A stretch of 64,000 bases of DNA, taken from Pararhodobacter sp. (GTDB lineage Bacteria; Pseudomonadota; Alphaproteobacteria; Rhodobacterales; Rhodobacteraceae). This document shows, one piece after another, positions 58,289-64,000 of this stretch; position 1 is the stretch's first letter; the number at the start of each line of letters is the position of its first letter. The position numbers and the translations under genes were made by a program. Under the pieces are notes generated by a model. It was not told the origin of the DNA. It saw nothing but the letters and a program-made list of their open reading frames with translations, and did no database searches. The DNA lies in NCBI RefSeq assembly GCF_034676545.1, contig NZ_JAUCBZ010000015.1, forward strand, positions 310,001 through 374,000, in the 5' to 3' direction.

Positions 58289-58579
58289 TCACCCGGCCAA
58301 TGTGCGTTGGACAATCTTAGGGTCCTTGTCAATCAGCGCCAGCAGCACCCGCGCCGGGCCCTCAGGGCTACGGCGGTGCTGCTCCCAGTTCAGGAGCGTG
58401 CCCTTCTTCACCCCGATGCTGCGGGCAAATTCGGCCTGCGAGAGCCCGGTGCGGGCGCGGATCGCCTGCACATCAGGCTCGGGCAGTTCGATCTCGTGAA
58501 CCGCGGCCTGAACTTCACCCCGGGCATGGGCCAAGGCCTCTTTCAGCCCTTTCTCGATGCTTGTGAATGCGTCGCTCAT
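58289..58579 (-). CDS. higA: HigA-type HTH antitoxin
   Basis: 96 residues with an Xre-type HTH: QAIRARTGLSQAEFARSIGV then KKGTLLNWEQHRRSPEGPAR. The N-terminal helix (SIEKGLKEALAHARGEVQAA) contacts the toxin. It is the second gene, after the toxin (higB-higA order), with a 4-base overlap, and opposes the tail genes. Confidence 0.88.
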   Translation of the reverse strand: MSDAFTSIEKGLKEALAHARGEVQAAVHEIELPEPDVQAIRARTGLSQAEFARSIGVKKGTLLNWEQHRRSPEGPARVLLALIDKDPKIVQRTLAG

Positions 58580-58917
58580 TTCGTCCTCCGGTAGCTGGCG
58601 GCCAGTGCGGCGCCCAGTTGCTTGACGGCTTCGGTCTCGACTGGCGTCAGATTGGCCTTCTCGTTCTTGGCAAAGACCGTGATCAGGAAGATCGGTGCGC
58701 CGTCCTCGGGGCTGAAGAAATGGATCACACGGTAGCCCCCACTCTTGCCGCCCCCATCGCGAGCAAAGCGGAACTTGCGCACCCCGCCACCGATCGACAC
58801 CCCGGCCATGGGGTTGCGCGCCACGAAATCAATCAGTGCAAGCCGCTCGTCCCCGGACATGAGGCTGCGCGCACGGCGCTGGAACTCCGGTGTCTCGACA
58901 ACAGTGACAATGCTCAT
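58576..58917 (-). CDS. higB: HigB/RelE-type toxin
   Basis: 113-residue RelE-superfamily toxin: SIVTVVETPEFQRRARSLMS, VRKFRFARDGGGKSGGYRVI and HFFSPEDGAPIFLITVFAKN, ending in a helical tail. Members cut mRNA on the ribosome. It lies opposite the tail chaperone and the tape measure genes; the palindromic operator is just upstream. Confidence 0.9.
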   Translation of the reverse strand: MSIVTVVETPEFQRRARSLMSGDERLALIDFVARNPMAGVSIGGGVRKFRFARDGGGKSGGYRVIHFFSPEDGAPIFLITVFAKNEKANLTPVETEAVKQLGAALAASYRRTK

Positions 58918-58924
58918 AACCCCA

Positions 58925-58958
58925 ATTATGCGCCAATGACGTATAAGTCAATGGCGCA
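58925..58958 (-). promoter_or_regulatory. Promoter and palindromic operator of higBA
   Basis: Long interrupted palindrome 58929-58958: TGCGCCA (58929-58935), TGAC (58937-58940), GTCA (58947-58950), TGGCGCA (58952-58958), with one mismatched position pair. Minus-strand promoter-like hexamers TTGACT (58951-58946) and CATAAT (58930-58925) flank its centre with a 15-bp spacer. Probable HigA binding site. Confidence 0.72.
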
Positions 58959-58977
58959 GTAACGCGAAGAGAACCCA

Positions 58978-61437
58978 ATGACTGAGAAACGCGTTTCTGT
59001 CCGCCTGTCTGCGACGGGCGGGCGGCAGGTCCGGGCTGAGTTGGAAGGCGTGGGCGAAGCCGGTGCCCGTGGGTTCGGCCGCCTGTCGCGCGAGATGGAG
59101 GGCGCGAATGTCCGACTTGCTGCCTTCGCGCGGCGTGCGGGTGTCGCCATGGCGGCAGCGGCGGCCGCTGCCGCGGCGACCGGCGCGGCGATGATCCGAT
59201 CCGGGCTTCAGACGGTCGATGCGCAAGCCAAGCTTGCCCAGTCGCTCGGCACGACGGTTGCTTCCATCCAGACGCTGGAGCGCGCGGGCGAACTTGCCGG
59301 CGTGTCGATGTCCGGCATTGAGCAGGCGACGAAGGATCTGACCAGGCGGTTGAGCCAGGCGGTGGCCGGGACCGGCCCGGCGGCGGACGCCCTGACCCGA
59401 CTGGGCCTCACGGCCAGCGGGTTGATGGCCCTGCCGCTCGATGAGCGCGTCGGCGCGATCAATGCGGCCATTGCAGAGTTTGTTCCGGTCGCCGAGCGTG
59501 CCGCCGTCGCCGGTCAACTCTTTGGCGAGGAGGGCTCGATTGCGATGGCGCGGATCGATACCGCGACGCTGCGCCAGGCGACGCAGGATGTGCGCGACTT
59601 CGGTGTCGTGGTCTCCGAGCAGGATGCTGAGCAGATCGAGCGGACCAATGATGCGATCTCGCGGCTGGGCCTGATCTGGCGAGGTCTGTCGAACCAACTC
59701 GCCGTCGCCGCCGCCCCTGCTCTGGAAACCGTCGCCGATGCCATGGCGGCGGCGGCGCGGGCCACCGGGCCGTTGGGCATCGTAATCCGGGGGCTCTTTG
59801 ACAATCTCGGGCGGCTGACTTCCTATGCGGCCGGGATTGCAGCGCTGATGGCCGGGCGGTTTGTTGCGGCCTCGGTGGTCGCCGCTGTGTCGGTGCGAGG
59901 CCTCGCCACGGCGCTGGTGATCTTGCGCGGTGCTCTGCTGCGCCTGCCCTTGATTGGTCTTGTGGTGGCAGCAGGAGAACTGATCCACTGGTTCGGGCGC
60001 CTTGTTCAGGGTGCGGGCGGATTTGGGAATGCGCTCTCGCTCTTGGGCGATCTCGCGCGTGAGGTCTGGGAGCGCATGCAGCTCGGGGCTGTCGCCTTGG
60101 GGTTATCAATCATGGCCAGCTGGGCCGAGATCAAGGCCGCAATTGCCGAGGCGCTGCAAACCTCACTTGAAGCGGTGGTGGGTTTTGGCAACGCGGCACT
60201 GAACACGTTTCAAGGGGCGTTCGAGGCAATCAAGGTGCTTTGGGGCGCGCTGCCCGGTGCGATCGGGGATATCGCGTTTCAGGCGGCGAATGCGCTGATC
60301 GGCGGTGTCGAGGCAATGCTGAATGGCGTGGGCCAGCGCATCAACGGGTTTCTGGAGGGGATCAACACCGGCCTTGAGGCGCTGGGCATCGAGCGGCGCA
60401 TCTCGCTGATCGGCACGCTGGAGCTTGGTCGGATCGACAACCCTTTTGCAGGCTCGGCCGCCGAAGCTGGAACCGAGGCCCGCGCGGCGTTTCAGGCGGC
60501 GTTCAATGCCGCGCCCATCTCAATGCCGGACCTTGGGCTTGGCACTTATGCCGAAGAGGCGCGCGGTCAGGCTGAGGCTCTGCGCGCGACCCTGGCCGGC
60601 GTGGTCGAGGCGGCAACAGCGCCCCTCGACTCCGTCGCCGCCTTGCGCGAGGCGGTGGCGGCAAGTGGTCTGGAAGCAGAATCCGCTCTCACGGGCGCGC
60701 GCACCGCAGCCGAAGGGCTCGAAGAGACCCTGGATGCCACACGCGAAGCCGCAGGCCGCGCGGGCGGGGCCGGTCGTGGCGCAGGGCAAGCTCTGCGCGA
60801 GGCCGCCGATACTGCTCGTGGGGCTTGGGAGGCAACGACGGAAGCCGTCCGGGCGGCGCAAGAGCGATCTCGCGAGATCGCCCAAGGGCTGGCGCAGGAC
60901 ATTGTTGGGCCGATCAAGGACGCGCTGAAATCCGGCGAGTTCACCTGGGAGACATTCGCCAGTGCCATCTCGCGCATCGCCCAGAACCTTGCGAGCCGGC
61001 TGATCGAGCTGGCCTTCCAGCCGATCGAGAACGCAATCATGCGGGCCTTCTCGGGCATGGGCGGCGGCGGAGGCGTGGGTGGCTTCTTCGCGCGCCTCTT
61101 TGGCTTCGCCAAGGGCGGCATTTTTGCCGGTGGTCAGGAATTGACCGCTTTCGCGCGCGGCGGTGTGGTCAACCGACCCACGGTGTTTCCCTTTGCCAAG
61201 GGCGTGGGCCTCATGGGTGAGGCAGGGCCGGAGGCGATCCTGCCGCTCAAACGCGGTCGAGGTGGACGGCTTGGCGTCGAGATGAACGGGGATAGCCGGG
61301 GATCGGCAGCCCAGATGTCGACGCGCATCATCAATGTGCTCGACCCCTCCGTCGTCGGCGACTATCTCGGCACACCCTCGGGGGAACGGGCGATCCTGAA
61401 TGTGATCCGCCGCAACCGGAGTGCGCTGAATGCCTGA
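58978..61437 (+). CDS. Tail tape measure protein
   Basis: 819-residue protein that sets tail length. N-terminal phrase RVSVRLSATGGRQVRAELEG, central helices with hydrophobic membrane-like stretches (LRRLPLIGLVVAAGELIHWF-type), an alanine-rich repeated central part (REAVAASGLEAESALTGART, EETLDATREAAGRAGGAGRG) and a glycine-rich C terminus (GGGGGVGGFFARLFGFAKGG). The C terminus has the typical FAKGGIFAGGQELTAFARGG-type motif and ends in NVIRRNRSALNA. It directly follows the tail chaperone and HigBA cargo. Confidence 0.93.
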   Translation: MTEKRVSVRLSATGGRQVRAELEGVGEAGARGFGRLSREMEGANVRLAAFARRAGVAMAAAAAAAAATGAAMIRSGLQTVDAQAKLAQSLGTTVASIQTLERAGELAGVSMSGIEQATKDLTRRLSQAVAGTGPAADALTRLGLTASGLMALPLDERVGAINAAIAEFVPVAERAAVAGQLFGEEGSIAMARIDTATLRQATQDVRDFGVVVSEQDAEQIERTNDAISRLGLIWRGLSNQLAVAAAPALETVADAMAAAARATGPLGIVIRGLFDNLGRLTSYAAGIAALMAGRFVAASVVAAVSVRGLATALVILRGALLRLPLIGLVVAAGELIHWFGRLVQGAGGFGNALSLLGDLAREVWERMQLGAVALGLSIMASWAEIKAAIAEALQTSLEAVVGFGNAALNTFQGAFEAIKVLWGALPGAIGDIAFQAANALIGGVEAMLNGVGQRINGFLEGINTGLEALGIERRISLIGTLELGRIDNPFAGSAAEAGTEARAAFQAAFNAAPISMPDLGLGTYAEEARGQAEALRATLAGVVEAATAPLDSVAALREAVAASGLEAESALTGARTAAEGLEETLDATREAAGRAGGAGRGAGQALREAADTARGAWEATTEAVRAAQERSREIAQGLAQDIVGPIKDALKSGEFTWETFASAISRIAQNLASRLIELAFQPIENAIMRAFSGMGGGGGVGGFFARLFGFAKGGIFAGGQELTAFARGGVVNRPTVFPFAKGVGLMGEAGPEAILPLKRGRGGRLGVEMNGDSRGSAAQMSTRIINVLDPSVVGDYLGTPSGERAILNVIRRNRSALNA

Positions 61438-62605
61438 GTCCGAGCGCACACCGCCCCTCTGGCCCTTCCCGGCGGCGCAGGAGATCAGCGAGGTGCTGGA
61501 ATGGCGCACCGACGTGCTGCAGGCGCGCGCGGGCGAACAGCGGATCGCGCTAAGACCCCGCCCTCGCGAGATCGTCACATTCCGGCATCGGCTGGACGCG
61601 CTGGGCATGGCGCGGGCGACGGAACTGGCACGCGCCGGGTTTGTTGGAGACTGGGACGTGCCGCTCTGGCATCTGGCGGTGCAGCCGGTGGCGGATCTCA
61701 CACAGGGTGCGACCGAGGTGCCGATTGACCCGACCGTGTCGGATTTCCAGGCCGGCAAACTGGCGGGCATCGCCGTTGATGGCGGCGAGGTTGCACCGGT
61801 GGCAATCGCCACTGTTCAGCCTGACCGGCTGATCCTGGCGGAACCGCTGGGGCTGCAACTGCCCGCTATGTCGGTGGCGGCGCGCCGGATCACGGTTGTG
61901 CCAATTCGCGCCGGCATACTGACCTCGCCTGTCGAGATCACACGCCGCCGGCAGGGCGATGGCACCGTCACCGCCAGCTTTCTGCTGCGAGATACGCCGC
62001 ACCTGAGCCCACTGACATTGCCGAGTTATCTCGGACGCCCGGTTCAGACCGACCCCAGCCTTGTCCGCCGTTCGCTGGCCGCCAGCCTGCGCCAGGCGGT
62101 CGAATATGTTGACAACGGCTTTGGCCCGGTGGTGATAGAGCCGATCCGCGATCTCTTCGAGCGATCCGAGGCGATCACTCTCAAGGCGCAAGGTCCGGCC
62201 AAGCGGCAGGCTTTGCGCCGCTGGCTCTGGTCCCTGCGTGGTCGGCAGGCAAGTTTCTGGCTTCCGACCTGGGGGCATGAGTTGCAGCTGCGCTCCGCCA
62301 TGACCCCGGGCGCTGAGCTTATGCGTGTGGCCCCGGTCGTATCGGTCGCGTCGATCGGATCCTATGTCGGGCGCCGGATCATGCTTGAGATGCCGGGGAG
62401 CCTGCGGTTTCGAACGATCACCGCTGCGATCGAAGACGGGCCCGATCACAGGCTGACGCTCTCGTCAAACCTCGGCGAAGCTGTGCCCTTGGGAACAAAG
62501 GTGCATTTCCTGACGTGCGTGCGGTCGGATACGGATCGGATCGAGATCCAGCATGGCGCGGTGGCGAGTGAAGTGACCTTGCCGGTGGTGGAAGTGCTGG
62601 AGTGA
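61430..62605 (+). CDS. Tail protein following the tape measure
   Basis: 391 residues, start overlapping the tape measure end by 8 bases. PESERTPPLWPFPAAQEISE, EVLEWRTDVLQARAGEQRIA and DVPLWHLAVQPVADL recall the distal-tail or DUF2460-type proteins next to tape measure genes. Contains SLRGRQASFWLPTWGHELQL. It is the last recognisable phage structural gene; the tail tip, host-specificity and lysis genes expected next are absent. Confidence 0.7.
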   Translation: MPESERTPPLWPFPAAQEISEVLEWRTDVLQARAGEQRIALRPRPREIVTFRHRLDALGMARATELARAGFVGDWDVPLWHLAVQPVADLTQGATEVPIDPTVSDFQAGKLAGIAVDGGEVAPVAIATVQPDRLILAEPLGLQLPAMSVAARRITVVPIRAGILTSPVEITRRRQGDGTVTASFLLRDTPHLSPLTLPSYLGRPVQTDPSLVRRSLAASLRQAVEYVDNGFGPVVIEPIRDLFERSEAITLKAQGPAKRQALRRWLWSLRGRQASFWLPTWGHELQLRSAMTPGAELMRVAPVVSVASIGSYVGRRIMLEMPGSLRFRTITAAIEDGPDHRLTLSSNLGEAVPLGTKVHFLTCVRSDTDRIEIQHGAVASEVTLPVVEVLE

Positions 62606-62887
62606 CGGCGGGTGTCGCAAGACGCCGTCCGAGAACCGTTGCGACGCGCAGCGAGGGGTCCCGGCCTCGAGGAGCGGACCGGACATTCGCGGCGTGTTGC
62701 TCAAGGGTCTGCAGTGCGGACTTAGCTGCCGTTTGCGATGTAGTGCGGAATGTCCGCTGGTCCGATCAAAAGTCGCGATTTCAATTGAGAATCGTGATCT
62801 TCTTGACTGGGTGCTTATCGCCTAACCGGCAAAAGGCGCTCGTGTTGGAATAGTCGCAACCGAGGATGGCGATGTGCTTCGGCGCCA
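62606..62887. other. Right prophage boundary region, no gene
   Basis: 282 bases. A short 7-bp stem (GACGGCG 62604-62610 / CGCCGTC 62623-62629) overlaps the end of the tail gene. Partial complements around GGACATTCG (about 62680) and CGGAATGTCCG (about 62745) suggest decayed regulatory sequence. I see no att site matching the integrase region. Confidence 0.45.
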
Positions 62888-63526
62888 TCAGAGCGCCCCC
62901 CACGCGATCCAGATGCCCCAGATCAGAAGGACCAGACCAGAGATCAGGTCAAGCCACCGAGTGGCACTTGGCGTGATGCGGGACCGCGCCATTGACGCCG
63001 CCGTGACGAGAAATAGCCACCAAAACGTAGAGCCCAAGAAGACCCCCAAGACCAAGATATATGCTGCGCCTGGGGATGACGCGGCTGATGCCCCGAGGCC
63101 CGCAACAAGCGCTACAAATGCCAAAATCGTCATAGGGTTGGAGATCGTGAGTGCGAAAGTGGTCGCGAAGGCCGGTATTAGCCCGTTCGCCGCTTTGGCC
63201 TCCGCGGGTTTGGCAACAGACCCTGCGCCCTTCAAGAAGGCTCGGAGCGACAGCAGTCCCAGAAGCGCAATCATTGCTCCACCGAACAGCTTCATCGGCT
63301 CCGCGTAGCTGATCAGAATGCCCGTCGCGGCCAGCCCGGCGGCAACCATGAAGCCGTAAACCGCGTCAGCGCTGGCGGCCCCAAGACCCGATGCGAGGCC
63401 GGATGCTCGTCCATCAGCCAGAGTGCGCTTGATGCACAAAAGCCCAATCGGCCCAACTGGGGCAGCGACAGCCAAGCCAACCCCAATTCCTTTTATCAAT
63501 AGGTCTATCAACTCAGGCTCCGTCAA
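62888..63526 (-). CDS. LysE-family exporter
   Basis: 212-residue membrane protein with about six helices: GVGLAVAAPVGPIGLLCIKR at the start (the conserved PVGP motif), FATTFALTISNPMTILAFVA with the SNPM motif, and a C-terminal LDLISGLVLLIWGIWIAWG. LysE-type proteins export amino acids or similar compounds. It starts 14 bases inside the end of the Lrp-type regulator, which probably controls it. Confidence 0.93.
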   Translation of the reverse strand: MTEPELIDLLIKGIGVGLAVAAPVGPIGLLCIKRTLADGRASGLASGLGAASADAVYGFMVAAGLAATGILISYAEPMKLFGGAMIALLGLLSLRAFLKGAGSVAKPAEAKAANGLIPAFATTFALTISNPMTILAFVALVAGLGASAASSPGAAYILVLGVFLGSTFWWLFLVTAASMARSRITPSATRWLDLISGLVLLIWGIWIAWGAL

Positions 63527-63977
63527 CTTCGAGCGCGACGTGCAACGCGGCTGTTTCTTTGTGGGTTTTCATGGCAAAAATCGTTTCGGTGCGGTGGACT
63601 GCAACGAGAGGCTTCACCACCTCTGCGAGGAAATCCTGCACGGCTTCCATGTCTTGCATGCGCAGTTTCAGAAGGTAGGAATGCGCACCCGAGATGTGAT
63701 GCAACTCCATGACTTCGGGCCGCGCGCAGAGGACCTCAACGGCTTCAGCTTCTCCGTCATAGCCCATGTCGATCAAAACGAAACCCGCAAGACCCGTGCC
63801 AACGAGATGCGGATCAAGTGCCGCATGCCAGCCTTGGATTGTGCCGTTAGCTGCGAGTCTGCGCAGTCGGTCATTGGCGGTAGAGGTTGGCACGCCCGCA
63901 GCTTTTGCAATTGCCGCGGTCGACGCACGTCCGTCGCGCTGAACGATTTCGCAAATTTTCCGGTCAATTTCATCCAA
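63513..63977 (-). CDS. Lrp/AsnC-family regulator (TTG start, near window edge)
   Basis: 154 residues. HTH: DEIDRKICEIVQRDGRASTA, AIAKAAGVPTSTANDRLRRL; then the RAM effector domain with HHISGAHSYLLKLRMQDMEA. Start taken at the TTG at 63977 with a GGGGG ribosome tract just upstream; the frame stays open to the window edge, so a longer N terminus cannot be excluded. The next gene is a LysE-type exporter, a classic Lrp-LysE pairing responding to an amino acid. Confidence 0.87.
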   Translation of the reverse strand: MDEIDRKICEIVQRDGRASTAAIAKAAGVPTSTANDRLRRLAANGTIQGWHAALDPHLVGTGLAGFVLIDMGYDGEAEAVEVLCARPEVMELHHISGAHSYLLKLRMQDMEAVQDFLAEVVKPLVAVHRTETIFAMKTHKETAALHVALEVDGA

Positions 63978-64000
63978 AATCGGCCCCCATCTGTGAACTT

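Larger units (their letters stand above)
27679..62605. mobile_element. Lambda-like prophage, probably truncated at the right
   Basis: About 35 kb from integrase to the last tail gene. Gene order: integrase (minus), early/replication operon, restriction-modification and alarmone cargo, methyltransferases, leftward small genes, terminase, portal, protease/scaffold, decoration, capsid, head-tail, tail tube, tail chaperone, tape measure, tail protein. Tail-tip, host-specificity, lysis and CI-type repressor genes were not found, so it is likely defective. Ends are approximate; no att pair was identified. Confidence 0.85.

Noticed and set aside
46796..62605. Gene transfer agent cluster
   Set aside because: Rhodobacterales GTAs have a different terminase/capsid set and no integrase or replication genes; this cluster has GpA terminase, lambda-type head genes and an adjacent integrase.

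Overview
The window is high-GC alphaproteobacterial chromosome, most likely family Rhodobacteraceae. The evidence is the compact lptA-lptC-rnd order at the left edge, a 3' fragment of an alphaproteobacterial-type initiator tRNA-fMet, an alphaproteobacterial MntR-type regulator beside a multicopper oxidase and ZIP transporter, and a Lrp/LysE pair at the right edge. All functional calls were made by reading protein motifs by eye; no database search was run.

Layout. (1) 1-2158: core LPS-transport genes (lptA partial, lptC) and ribonuclease D, then an empty stretch. (2) 2159-5355: a LysR regulator divergent from a free HMA metallochaperone and a P1B-type ATPase whose membrane motif is CPG instead of CPC. 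(3) 5396-14456: a degraded mobile island. It has an AlpA-like regulator, a phage-type replication initiation protein preceded by nested palindromes, small unknown genes, and a low-GC two-gene operon (ParB/DGQHR-like protein plus HEPN-type protein) cut by an IS21-family element. The other side of the IS is a truncated OsmC gene, then an IS4-type transposase remnant, then the 3' 46 bases of tRNA-fMet, which looks like an attachment-site scar. (4) 15101-20455: copper/metal genes: a SCO-PCu(A)C-SCO-DUF411 operon, a ZIP transporter plus multicopper oxidase operon, and a divergent MntR/DtxR-type repressor with a palindromic operator between them. (5) 20463-26363: a six-gene operon, P-type ATPase, two isoprenylcysteine-methyltransferase-like proteins, lspA, dsbB and a dsbA-like gene. 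It is divergent from a MerR-family regulator (plus YnfA) and resembles lead/cadmium/zinc (pbr-like) resistance loci. A promoter of the MerR type (19-bp spacer) lies in front of this operon, and a near copy lies in front of the SCO operon.

(6) About 27679-62605: a lambda-like siphovirus-type prophage, apparently incomplete at its right end. From left to right it holds an integrase on the minus strand; a hairpin-rich leader; an early operon (HTH protein, VRR-NUC nuclease, an HTH_36-type replication protein whose gene contains iteron-like repeats); a type I restriction-modification cargo (hsdM, hsdS, frameshifted rhuM, hsdR); a lower-GC two-gene operon of a nucleoid-associated NA37-like protein and a RelA/SpoT-domain protein; a repeat-rich noncoding segment with a perfect 19-bp hairpin; two tandem ParB-methyltransferase fusions; a leftward block of small genes; and then the terminase, portal, protease/scaffold, decoration, capsid and tail genes. 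The tail genes include a canonical A AAA AAC frameshift site in the tail assembly chaperone. ParDE and HigBA toxin-antitoxin pairs and a reversed coiled-coil gene sit as cargo inside the structural module. No CI-type repressor, lysis genes, tail-tip or host-specificity genes were found. (7) 62888-end: LysE-type exporter and Lrp/AsnC regulator.

The most promising undescribed systems are the NA37-RelA/SpoT operon next to the restriction system, the ParB-like/HEPN operon interrupted by IS21, and the three repeat/palindrome loci that look like replication or regulatory sites (6831-6928, 30713-30909, 41360-41738).
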